Shown here piece after piece: positions 48,810-63,366 of a stretch of 64,000 nucleotides of DNA. The stretch's first letter is position 1. Each line of letters opens with the position of its first letter. Below the pieces are notes generated by a model. The model did not search any database. It was given only the letters and a program-made list of their open reading frames with translations, and was not told where the DNA came from. Location of the stretch: assembly GCA_025677815.1 (NCBI GenBank), contig JAIXMP010000013.1, positions 930,001 through 994,000 of the forward strand, read 5' to 3'. A program made the position numbers and the translations under genes. This DNA is from Phascolomyces articulosus (Eukaryota; Mucoromycota; Mucoromycetes; Mucorales; Lichtheimiaceae).

Positions 48810-50614
48810 TTATTCTTCTAATGCTTTCTTAAATTCAGGGAAGCAACTAAGGCTGGATTGATATTCTAATATAATTATAATTATATGATCGAGTGAGTAA
48901 TTAAGTGAAATCGTATCTTATTATTATTATTATATTATCATCTTACCAAAGTTTTTCTCAGGATCGCATGAGCACTTGCTTCGGAATTCAGGTTCCACTG
49001 GACAATGAGTGTATGCACTATGCATATAATAATAACAAAACAATGGGATTAGTATACTCTCTGATTTTTTATGTATCTTATGGATCCAAGTCAATATATA
49101 CTTACGTGTGTCTATAACCAATATCATTGAAAAAGTGGAATTCATCTTTACGAAGCATCATACTTGCTGCAATGGAATGAACAGGTGCATCACCCCATCT
49201 AATATTAAGATCATCCATATGTATATTAGTTTATTAGCGCTTAATAAACTATAGAGTCCCCTCCTTCCTCCTCCTTAAAGATCTTACCTTTCATAAAAGA
49301 AACCACCAGTTTGATCTAAATAATTGAAAAACTTTAAATAATCATTGGAACGCCAAACCTCCAAAGAAGCAATTTCAAAATTGGTCCAGAAATGACACAA
49401 GTTATATGATTCACCGTCATTGTCGGTCACAAATCGCCATAAAGAGTCTTCTCTCACAGGCCAATGTTGCACTACTTCAGGACGATCACGTTGGAAATCC
49501 AACACTGTCTGCCAAAGAGAAGGAACAGTACCACCAAATTCACGGAACGCAATATTAAAACCTAAAAAGAGTCAAATAAAAAAAATGAGTTAGTTTTCTT
49601 CTCATTTTTCTATCTATCTTGACTTCTACTACGTGTCTTTCTCTCTATATCTTTTATATGGATAAAAAAAATCCGCCTTCCCCCCTTATTTTACCCAGAT
49701 TTAGAAAATAAATAATACTTTACCATATTTCTTATTATTATTACGCATGAATTTAAATACATCATAATTCAAATCACAATAATAATCTACATCTGGTTCC
49801 AAACGCCAATAATAATCAAACTCATCCAATAAAGGATGTCTAAAGAAAAATCCACTTTGGAATCTATGTAGAAAAAAAAGCAGTGTTTTAGGATTTGGAA
49901 AATATGATATAATGTGTCATCGTTCACCCATGAAATACATGGCAAAAAAAAAAAAAGAGTGTGCCGTTTTTATGTGTAACCTCAAAACCAACCAGCACTT
50001 CCAACCTAATCGCCCTATATTCCAAGATATATAACTAACCTGCACATATGACGATAACTTTCACTTTCAGCATAAGGAATATTCAACTTGGCCATTTCCT
50101 CACGATTATGCGCTGCCAACGATTGATTGATAAAGGAAGGATATCCCCACATTTGATCATCCAATTTTCCATATCGAGTGTCTGCCGTCGTCAAAGAAGA
50201 AGTAGTGTCTTTAAAATCTTGGGTAAATTCATCGTCATTCAAGAAAATATATGGGTATTGGAATTTTTTGTTGAATCGTGCTTCAATCTGTCGAATCGTG
50301 GAAGAGATACCATCTAATTCTCGATTACGGACGAGAATGACAAAACAAGCACGAACAGGATCATCATCTTCAAATGATGCCAAAGGTGCATCGACAGGTT
50401 CGTATGTGGATTCTTTGCCAGCAGTGGAAGGCGGTGGACTGACATCCACATCATGTTGAGAGGATGGGTTGTTGAGTGAGGAAATGTTATTGACGGGTAA
50501 GAAAAAGAGTAATGAAATGGTCAAGAGACCTAAAGCAACGACAATGAGAAGTCGTTGCTTACCAGCAACTCGCCAGTTATTCATTTCGCGGGAAAGGAAA
50601 GCAGGTATCGCCAT
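48810..50614 (-). CDS. GT15 alpha-1,2-mannosyltransferase (Kre2/Mnt1 family)
   Basis: Six exons on the minus strand: 50040-50614, 49724-49863, 49288-49561, 49106-49198, 48947-49017 and 48810-48865, giving 402 aa. It is a type II Golgi protein: a short basic cytosolic end, membrane anchor [19 protein letters not shown] (22-40), a Ser/Pro stem, then the GT15 domain. Seen in order are [56 protein letters not shown] (E214-P-D-V, metal/GDP-mannose site), [45 protein letters not shown] and a CSCDPEKNF end. The family adds alpha-1,2-mannose to O- and N-glycans of wall proteins. All splice sites are GT-AG and keep frame. Confidence 0.95.
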
Positions 50615-50921
50615 TTAGGGGGGAGGGGGGCGAGTTATAATAAAAAAAATGAGTGTGTATGTGTGTTGTGTATTGTTTGTATCTAATGATATGTATTTTT
50701 TTTTTAGTGTGTGAGAGAGAAAGTAAAAATATAAGCAGTAAAGAATGAAAAAATCACTTTCCACCCAATGATTTTCAAACTTTTTGTCTCGCCTAGGGCT
50801 TAGCATATTTGTTGTTACACCTGAAATCTGTTTTTTTTTCCCTTTGTTATTTTTAATTTTATTATTATTTTTTTTTATAATAAACAACTTATAAATATAT
50901 ATATTCATAGAACGCCAATGA

Positions 50922-52574
50922 CTACAATTCATCACGATCATGTGGATGATGAACCTTGACGAGTTTTGAAGGTTCTATCTTGCGCTTTTTCAATGAACCT
51001 TGCTTTAATTTTGCAAAATTGACTGGAATCATGCGTGTTTGAAGTTCATGCAGGTATTCTAAATGAGAATAATAGTCATCCACTTGGATCATATTGAAAT
51101 AGACACCAGCACCTGTATTATCGATATCACATCCTTTTCTTGAAATAATCGTATTCTCCCAGAGTGTAGCGTCAAAAGTCGAATTACTATAAAAATAAAA
51201 AAGGTTAGATATACACTATATATTTTATTTCATAAGTTAATCTACTTTTTTTTTTACCTGGCACGCTTATCCTTGGATGGATCTACGTAACCTATTCAAT
51301 TTGTACAACAATAATATATAAAGTATAGATAATTAGATTAGAATGATGCATTTGACTATATATATATATATGGATAATTTACCTTCAATACCAATAGCAC
51401 CAGGTGTTTTACATAACTTGTATATTTGATCATTTAAATCAGAAGCATCTTGTTTTGGAGAAGGTCGCCAGAATTTCTATTATATATTCTTATTAGTGTA
51501 TCTATTCAACCATTTAAATTATTTTTTGTGTCTATAAATTAGAATAGATCTATCCTTTACCGGAGAGAAATAAGCAGTATTCGAAAGTTTTCTTGGAGTC
51601 GTCAAAATAATTCTTGAACGAACACCCACAAGCTCACCATCACCTTCCCATTGTGGCATTTCTGGATCCACATTTACTAATTCACCCAACGTTTCCCATG
51701 CACCATCCTTTTTATAGATAAATGGACACTGTATCATTGTAAAAAAAAAGTGAGTTTATCCAATCCTTCTTCGTTGAAATGACAAATACTCTATATTACT
51801 TACTTGGCCTTTGACAAAATCATCCACACCTTCCAATCGTTCTGTATGTAGTTTACACACTTGATCCCAAGTCTCTTCAAATTGAGATAATGAAAGATCC
51901 TCTGATAAATTGATGTTCAAAACAATAATTTGTTCTTCTTGTTCTCTTGCATAATTAAAGATTTCATCCGAAATATCTTGAAGAGATAGTGCTGAATCTG
52001 AACAAGCAACGATCGTGTCTCTAAATTATGTTTTATAGTAGGGAAATCAATGGATCAGTCCACCCAACTTTTTTTTTATAGAATAGACAAATCTCTCTCC
52101 AGGAAAAAAGTTTGAGCTTACTTTGAAGATGAACATAACTTTAAATCGAGTAATCGAATACCTATTCATCATGCCATGTGTGTGTTCAATGAAAATGTAC
52201 AAAGCTGAGATTCATCTTTTTTTTTTTTCCTTCCCAAAATCAACTTTTTACCATCAATAAGCATGTCAGTTAATGATCGTTCTTGTGCTGTAGCATCATG
52301 AGCACCAAGCCAGAAAAAACGATTCAGGGGAATATTATAATAGGTTGGAAAGTTATTACAAGCAAGAGGAATAGGAGGTATTTCACTGACAGGCGCTCTA
52401 TAAAGAAAGTACAAGGTGTATGTGTGTTAACAAAGAGAGCAGTACTATTTTATTATGCTTGACGTTATTGTTTGTTTGGTGTTTTTTTTTTCTTTACGTT
52501 TGTCTATCAGCAGATACTACTAGAAAGGCACTACTTAATAATATACTTGACGACCAAGTGAATAACTTGACCAT
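50922..52574 (-). CDS. Secreted PLC-like phosphodiesterase-fold protein
   Basis: Eight exons on the minus strand: 52498-52574, 52252-52397, 52122-52161, 51804-52020, 51561-51728, 51383-51476, 51258-51291 and 50922-51186, giving 346 aa. Exon 1 encodes a signal peptide (MVKLFTWSSSILLSSAFLVV, SA). The PI-PLC-X-like barrel begins with FFWLGAHDATA (H59, equivalent to the first catalytic His) and MLIDGIRLLDLKLCSSSKDT. Then come EQIIVLNINLSEDL, CPFIYKKDGAWETLGELV and GVRSRIILTTPR. In relatives the second His follows the LDLKL strand (LCH-type). Here the segment reads LCSSSKDTIVACSDS, so this His is missing. Activity is therefore doubtful. The tail is Lys/His-rich (LKQGSLKKRKIEPSKL). The family is established in fungi as GPI- or lipid-related secreted proteins of uncertain substrate. 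Confidence 0.82.
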
Positions 52575-53753
52575 GGTTGCGAGCTATAGAAGAGAAAGAA
52601 CGAAGCGTTTTGAGTGTAACAATCAATCCTATTTTGATTTTCGAGGCATTAAAATAAGGCGGGTTTAAATCTGAGGTTTTGGGGGAAGAGGCACTTTTTA
52701 CATCATTTACATTATGCTAAAGATTTGGATCTTATCCCAACCATGTATAGATCACCTTCTTGTTCATTCCCAACAATTAGTTTACACTTGATAATAACTA
52801 TAACTTATCACGTTCCTTTTGTTTCCAAAATAAGAAACACACGCGAGAAAATGAGATGGGATGTAAAAAAGAAATGCGTCGTTCCGTGAAGAGGTGTACA
52901 AGAAAAAAAGACATCTCATGTAACACAATAGTGCACCTTCTTCATCCAAAAGAAAGAGTTTATTCTTTTATTATAAGAGTCTTCCGAGATGCCTCAAGGA
53001 GAGAAAGAATCTAATTGCCTATTATTCATATTCTAAATATTAGTATATATACCATTGGATGAGAAGGAATAAAGATTTTAATAGTTCAAAAGTTAAATTT
53101 ATCATCATCATTATCGAAAAGCAAGAGAGAGAGTTTTCGATCGTTATGTGTGCCTTTTTGTTTATGCCACAAAAAAACAACAACTCAAAACACAAAACGA
53201 TCCATTGTTATCATGTGGCGAACAATTTTACTAACCTGACAACTTCTTTTTTGTAACTAGTAACGACTACTATTCTCAAGTCAAAGTTATTAAAGTTTTT
53301 ATTATGATGGTAAATGGATCATGATAATAATAAAAAGCGACGATGATTTATATGCTAATGATGTATGTGTATGTATGAAAGTATGAAAGTAAAATAAAAA
53401 AACCATGATAATTGTTTCGGTTGCAGGTGATGATGATGACGATGATGATGGATGATACACATAAGAGAAAATAATCATGAGTGTCAAAAAAAAAAGAGCT
53501 TTCTCTTCTTCTTTTCTTTCACCCTTTACAACCTTTTCTTTTATAAAGGCATTTTTTCTTCTCTCTTCTTCAACACCCTTATCATTCACGCTTTCTTTGA
53601 CATTTGTTTTAAAGAAAGAAAAAGAGGTACGATTTATATTTTTATTCATTCATTCATTCATGTTTTTTTTTTGACAAAACCGTAATACATTCATATACAG
53701 GCAATTACACAAAAAGAACAATAAAATATAATTGACAAAAGAATAGAGACCCA
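52575..53753. other. Divergent promoter region, PLC-like / COP1
   Basis: About 1.2 kb between divergently transcribed genes. It holds a GATGATGATGACGATGATG repeat (53427-53448), a CTTCTTTTCTTTCACC pyrimidine block (53508-53525) and an ATTCATTCATTCATTCATG repeat (53643-53661). No gene seen. Light- or stress-response elements cannot be called by eye. Confidence 0.4.
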
Positions 53754-56700
53754 ATGGATCAACAACGACAATCAAGTTTTATTATGCCAGGAGAAGATTT
53801 ATATGGCAATGAAACCATGACACCTGGAGGTTCCAGAGATCCTCGACGACTTACACAACAACGAAGTAGTATGTCAAGACTTCAACGTAGAAGATCAGGT
53901 CTTGATCTTACACCACCTGCAAATGATAATAATTCACCTACTACAACTGTAGTGGCTTCTCCAACACCAGCGAATGCACCTTCTCGTGCCTATTCATTAA
54001 CAAGACAACAAAGTGAAGGAGGTAAAACAAAGAATCATCTTTCCCCTTTCCCCTCATCTTTTTTTCCTTTTCAGGAGCATAACAAATGTCAATTCGATTT
54101 TATTTTTTTTATTATTATGGGTTAAAAAAAATAAAAAGGTGGAGCGACTGTATTTCATCGACGCGAAAGTGTACGACGATTACAACGTCGACAATTCACC
54201 TCTCCAAACAATTTATCAAGAAGTCAGACGGAAATTCGATTTCCAAGCGAAAATAGTCATCATACCATAATTGATCGAGGTCGATCGCGTTCCCTCATTC
54301 GTTGGTCACGTCCTACCAATTCTATCCATGGTATGTTTTCTTTGGATGCTTCTGCTGCGGGATCTTTATTATTTTCTCCCTCTGTATCACGCGAAGGATC
54401 TGCCAACACTTTAAATGCTACCATAACAGGGGAACCTTCTGTAACTTCCTCTACCACTTCATCAGGTTGGCGTCGATTTTCTTCTTCAATTGCACGATTC
54501 TGGGGTGGATCGGATTCTACCAGTCGTGGCCAAGAGGATGAACAGCAACAGCAACAAACGAATGACCAACAACAACCTTTTGAATGTTTCCAAGATTGTT
54601 TGGAAGGTCCCCTTCTTTCAACGACATCAGCAACAACACCAGCAACAAATGCAGCAGCACCTGTTATAGGATCATCTTCATCTTCCTCCTCTGCTATGGC
54701 GCGCCATTCTTCTATGAATAATATGAATACGCCTGCAGCTACAACACCTACATCACTTGTGGTCGAAGAAGATGCAGCAGAAGAAGCAACCATTCCTAAT
54801 AATGATGCGCCTTCCAATACTCAGCCTACGGGTATGGGTCGAGAAGACGAAGACGAAGATCCAGAAGCACTGTTATGGTAAAATATATATATTTTTTAAA
54901 AAAAAATATGAAGGCAACCTTTTTATTAGTAGTAACAAATGACTGCATTACAATTCCAAAATGGAATTTTTATCTATCGAATAGTCCCATTTGTCGTGAT
55001 GTATTAAACTCTGTTGCAGTCACTGCATGTGGCCATACATTCTGGTAAGTTTCACTGCTTTATATATTCGTTGGTAATCGTGCAGATAGTTGTTGTGTAT
55101 ACAAAAAGACGAAGAATAAACAATGCTTAATCCATGATAAACCTTCCTCCCCCCCGCCAAAAAAATTTTTTTTGCCACTTTTTTTTTGCACTGTTCTCTA
55201 TTAGCTATCCTTGTATCTCACAATATGTTGCCTCTTCTCCCGATTGTCCTATTTGCCGTTCAAGATTGACACAACAACAAATTTTACCCAATTATCAATG
55301 TATATTATTTGAACGGAAAAAGGGTGTGGGATGATGGTTGATCATCGTCATGAGAAAGAGAAAAAATCTTGCTGTCTTTTTGTTTATTTATATGTATTTT
55401 TTTTCTAACCTAAAAAAACATATTTAGTTTCGGATCTAGTGGAATTATACAAAGAAGAAAAACGGCGTGGTTCACAAAGCTTGCTACGTTCAGTCCAAGC
55501 TGAACCTAAACGAAACAATGCTGCTTTATTGGAAACCCTTCTTAAAGATTTACCCTATAAAGGTATAGATAGAGTCATTTTGGGAGAGGGGAGGATGATG
55601 CCGAAAGAAAAAAATAAATAAATAAATAAACTCATGGATGCAATATATAAAAAATAATAATAGATGTCTTAGCACTTTTACAACCTGCCGTGGCACGTAA
55701 AAAACAAGAAGAAGTGGATCGTAAAGTGGCTGAAACTTTATTATTGGAAGAATTCTTGGCCAAATTGAAAGAAAAACACAAGAGTACGATTAATGAATTG
55801 AAATCACAAATTAAAGTCATTGATCATGATTTGGTCAGGGCCAAGGATAAACGTCATGACGTTTATATGGAAGGGGTAGAAGGATCTACCAGTGATAATC
55901 CATTGTTGAAAACGGGTGAAGATGCTACAGTTGCAGGTGAGGCCAGTGGCAGTAGTAGTAATAGTCATTCAACATTAAGTGAATCATTAGAGCAAGCGCA
56001 TACAGTGGATTCATCAAGGCGTGCAGGACATAAACGAAAGATTCAAGTAAATATATATATATATATAAAGTGTGATTGTTGTATTGGGATGAGATAGCAA
56101 CAGATAGATAACTCATCAGTGTGTGTTTTTTTAAAAAAAAAGGAATTACTTGGTCTCAGCGGAGACGAAACACAAAATGACATTGCAAGTCAAACCAAAC
56201 GACAACGTCTTTACGAACGATTTGAAAGTCTACACGAACTCTATTTGAAAGAAGCCTGTCTCAACAATGGTGCTGGTGCAGAACTCCCTGTACATTATGA
56301 TTTGGATAAATTGTCTTCCTTGTTATACGAAACCACACGTTTCAGTTCCTTCCGTGTATTAGATACCTTGTTCCATAATGATAGTACTTCCTCTAGTATT
56401 ATTTCTTCTATTGAATTTGATCGAGATGATGAATTCTTTGCCATGGCTGGTGTATCTCGAGAAATCAAACTCTTTGATGCTAGTATGATTGCCGATGCTA
56501 TTTCTATCCAAGATGATACGATGGATGATCTTTGGCCTCGTGGGAATCGGGATGCTCGTGGTTCTGGATTTATTGGTCAGTTTCAACCTTCTCAACTTGT
56601 GCATTGCCCTGTCAAAGTGATTCCTGTTGGTCAAAAGATTAGGTATATATATATATATATATATATATAAACCAATGTATTATTATTATTTTTTTGCTAT

Positions 56701-57709
56701 ATATATATCTAACTTACATTGGTGGGTGGATGACTGGTTTTTTTTTAGCTGTTTATCATGGAACATGTATGTTAAATCACATATTGCAAGCTCAGATTAT
56801 GAAGGCATCATTCGTGTATGGGATGTCAATGAAGGTCAAGCTATTCGTACTTTTGATGAACATGAAAAACGGACTTGGAGTGTGGATATGTGTTCTGCCA
56901 ATCCAACCTATCTTGCTTCAGGAGGTGATGATTCTACAGTCAAAATTTGGTCTACCTCCATGGCTCATTCGGTCATGACCTTACGTTTCAATGGTAATGT
57001 CTGTTGTGCTAAATTTGCTCCTAACGTCGCCAATTATTTAGCCGTCGGTACAGCTGGTAAGGGAAAGGGTATAAAAATTTATGAATCAAGAGAGTGGTGA
57101 AAGGAATAATAAAGCTAAACGTAAATGTATATATATATATAGATCATAGTGTTACTTGTTACGATTTACGTTATACAGCCACACCTGTTCAATCATTTAC
57201 TGGTCATAAAAAAGCTGTTTCTTATGTTCGTTGGATTGGTGACAATCAAATAATTTCTGCGTATGTATATTTTTTGTTAGTCAAGTAAAAAAAAAAATGC
57301 GTATCTAACCAAGAAACACACACACTTTTTTCTACGGATGGCTATACATGGATTTAGATCCACGGATAATACACTTCGTCGCTGGGACAATACTAATGGT
57401 GAATGTCAATTAGTCTATTCTGGACATACCAATGAAAAGAATTTTGTGGGTTTATCCGTCAGTAAGGATTGGATATCTTGTGGTAGTGAAGACAATACCG
57501 TATACGCTTACCATAAAGATTGCAAAACTCCCATTGCCAAATATCGATTCCCTACTGCTCCTATGCCATTCTATGATCCTCAATATACCCAAGAAGATGA
57601 TCAACCTCCTTCTGGATTTGTTAGTTCTACCTGTTGGAAGAGTAACACTAATACCTTATTAACTGCCAACAGTAAAGGAATCATTAAAGTCCTTCAAATG
57701 ATTCCATAA
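53754..57709 (+). CDS. COP1: COP1-type E3 ubiquitin ligase (RING, coiled coil, WD40)
   Basis: Ten exons: 53754-54021, 54139-54877, 54985-55044, 55205-55299, 55428-55562, 55664-56046, 56143-56642, 56749-57056, 57143-57260 and 57358-57709, giving 985 aa. The first 335 residues are a Ser/Thr/Gln-rich extension. The C3HC4 RING follows (CPICRDVLNSVAVTACGHTF, then CYPCISQY and DCPICRSRL, 336-377). Next is a coiled coil (about 440-510, VAETLLLEEFLAKLKEK). A basic KRK patch lies near 556. The WD40 end has the COP1 signatures SSDYEGIIRVWDV, HEKRTWSVDM, FTGHKKAVSYVRW, STDNTLRRWD, GHTNEKNFVGLSV and TANSKGIIKVL. COP1 ubiquitinates transcription factors; in plants it represses light responses. It is absent from the model yeasts. 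Targets here are unknown. Confidence 0.95.
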
Positions 57710-57960
57710 ATTCAACAAACAAACAATTTTATTTTCTTCCATCTCCACACAAACCGTTTTCAACTTTTTTTTATTATTATTTGTTATTAAGATAAAAAAA
57801 ATGATTGAATCAATGAAAAAAAGGAAAGGGGAAAATGATACAAATGCGTATGTTGTCAATGTTTGATACGAAAAAAAAAACCCTAAATATAAAAAAAGAA
57901 GCTATATAGAAAGGGACCTAAAGAGAGGGGATATTTTTCCTTTTCCTTCCTTCCTTTCTT
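57710..57960. terminator. Shared 3' region of convergent COP1 and PAP1
   Basis: Only about 250 bases separate two convergent stop codons. It contains T-rich, then AAAAAAATGATTGAATC and purine-rich GGAAAGGGGAAAATG sequence, so both transcripts must end within or across it. Transcript overlap is likely. Confidence 0.4.
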
Positions 57961-60883
<2,923 letters not shown>

Positions 60884-60886
60884 CGC

Positions 60887-60910
60887 AAAAAAAAAAAAAA
60901 AAAAAAAAAA
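60887..60910. repeat. 24-base A/T homopolymer directly before the PAP1 start
   Basis: The plus strand has 24 consecutive A. In the PAP1 sense direction this is T24 followed by GCG and the ATG at 60883. It lies in the 5' UTR or core promoter. Length may be polymorphic. Confidence 0.9.
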
Positions 60911-63137
60911 GATAGAGTAGAAAGGAAAAGAAGAAAAAGTACAAGGAACTCAGACAGATCGAATTATTGAAAGGTTAGCACTGAGTGCAAAATTATATGT
61001 CAGTCGTCCGTAGTCCTTCTTTGAGCACACAGCATTAAAATAAAATGACAAGAAGCTAACCTTCATAGTTGTTAGCACCAAGTAATAATAAGTAATGATA
61101 TAAACACAAATGGAAACAGCAAGAGGTATAGCTTGTTGTAAACTTAGGCTGAAATTACAGACTTCTTTGGATGAGGCCATTGTAAATACAAAAATTAGCA
61201 GCTGAGAAACTTAATCACCCATTGGTATTATTGGTGTAAAACAGATACTACTGTTTGGAGATTTTTTTTTGGGGGGGGGAATTCCTCGATATCTTTTGAA
61301 TCGTACGTTAAACGCTGCCAGGTTGTTTAGCCTTTGATGCTGGTAATGACCGTATCGCTTTTATATAGAGCTACGTATAAATAGCTATTCTTCATCACAT
61401 CTTATAAATATATATTATCATAAACCATGATGATACTGCCTTGTTTCCCGCTTTAAATAAAAATTTCATTTGTTCTGCTTATATCATTCTATATAGCACT
61501 ATTAAACAAACGTTTTTCTTATTATTATAACATATCTATGACATCCATCTTTTGTTTATCGTATCCTCTTAGTATGACTACAACTATGAATCAAATTAGA
61601 CAATGTATTAGGAGTTGTATGAATATTTATGAGAGATACTCACTTTTTACTACCAGGGTCAAACAGATTATGTTCTAGCTAGGATCCATGATGCTGAAGT
61701 GTTATTTTACATGAAATATAGAACAGGTATAAATAAAAGTTTTCGAAATTCAAAAAAAAAAAATCTTGCCATAGTACTTATTAGTAGTATATAAAGTATG
61801 ATGGCAATACTAAGAAGAAGTATATGTATAAAATATATACCTTACGAATGCACGTAATAGAGTAGAGGGATATAATATAACATGAAATAAAAATACCAAG
61901 TATATAATAGACAGCTTTATACGACGACAAGCAACAAAAACCTTGAACATAAGGTCTTTCGCTTGTTAGTTCCTGGCATTGGAATTTTTTATAGAAGGTA
62001 CTCTAACCCCTAGAAATTCTTTAAGGTTCTTTTCAAAATCGTTAACATAATTTGCAGAAAATGAACAAATCTATTTTTATTGATGCATAAACAAGTTCGA
62101 ACTATGAAACCACCATGACGTTACTCTTTCTATTGTATATCATCCATCTGCGTGTTCATGAAGAACAAAATAGAAAAAAAATATCAGATTCCCCTCCCTC
62201 TCCCCCCAAAACTTTTTTTTTTACATTATAACCATTGAGAAGATGTAACTATATACCATATATATACAAAGATACTTCTGAGTTGTTGCTATTCACCCGA
62301 TGTATATAGTTTGTTATAATGCGATTTCTAGATCACTCAACGACAATTATATGCAAATGCGCTTTACTTTTTTGTATCCTTTTCTATATAGTGTATGCGG
62401 AGAAGAACATAGAAAAAGTTATCCATTTTTCCATTCTTTTCGTATAGCGAGATCTATTTTATACCGTACAACGCAGAGAAACTATAAACCTCGTAGCGAC
62501 GTTTATTTCTAAGGGGATAATACGAGTAGTACTAATACAACCATGTCATATTCAACCATGGAATAAAACAATTATAAAATGAATTAAAAATAATTGTTAT
62601 ATGTTTTGTTTATTTATTATATGAACAATTAAATGGTCGAAGAAGAAGTCTATATACTAACTTAATATAATTATTATTATGTTAAAAATTGAATAATTTA
62701 TTATGGTCAGAATAAACAAGATAAACACTAATACAAAATAAGAAATGACTTCTTCTTCTTCTTCTCCCTTGATTCTATATAACAAAAAGAAAGAATCGAA
62801 TGATAGTCATTCGGTTTCTTATACATCTTATGCCTTCTAGTTTAGTATTGTTGTGTGCGGTAATACTATAGTAAAATTTGAGATCGAACCATTCCCAATT
62901 TTAGCGGTTCAAAAAGAGAGTTTTCTTTTATCCTAAAACAATCCCAATCCCTTTTTTTTTTCTTAATAATTCTTTCTCTCTCTCTACCTTCTGGTAGGTT
63001 GGAATAAGAGAACATAACAATGTATATATGCTCCGCACTTAACTTTTTTTCTTCTATATAGAGCAGGATCGAATAACAAATAGACTACCAAAAAAATGTA
63101 ATTTGATCATCATTATCATCATCACTTGTAATTTCTC

Positions 63138-63168
<31 letters not shown>

Positions 63169-63366
63169 GTTCTTTCCTTGTTTTCATTTTTTGATATAGC
63201 AAGTAGTAGTAAACCAGACATTATTTAATATTACTACTTAGCGATAACAATATCCAATTTCCTCTCCTTCATAAATCATCAATCATCACCACCTATTTCT
63301 GTCACACTACTAGTATTAGAAAGTGTGAAAAACCCATATATATTATAATACCCTTACAATTTATAT
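60911..63366. other. Intergenic region, PAP1 upstream to right-edge gene
   Basis: About 2.5 kb of AT-rich DNA. A minus-strand frame at 60950-61180 (MASSKEVCNFSLSLQQAIPL, then a membrane-like helix) overlaps the PAP1 upstream region and is not accepted. A CT microsatellite lies at 63134-63169. The last 300 bases, pyrimidine-rich, probably hold the promoter of the gene starting at 63367. Confidence 0.45.
63134..63169 (+). repeat. CT microsatellite
   Basis: A near-perfect run of TC/CT dinucleotides with two interruptions (TTTCTCTCTTTC at the 5' side). It lies about 200 bases before the start codon of the right-edge gene and may act as a GAGA-type promoter tract. Confidence 0.8.

Noticed and set aside
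54260..54817. 185-codon minus-strand frame opposite COP1 exon 2
   Set aside because: It is the complement of a low-complexity Ser/Gln region that splices in frame on the plus strand into the RING.
60950..61180. 76-codon minus-strand frame with a membrane-like helix upstream of PAP1
   Set aside because: It sits immediately upstream of PAP1 on the same strand, lacks a recognisable family, and an intron that would shorten it to 41 residues is speculative.
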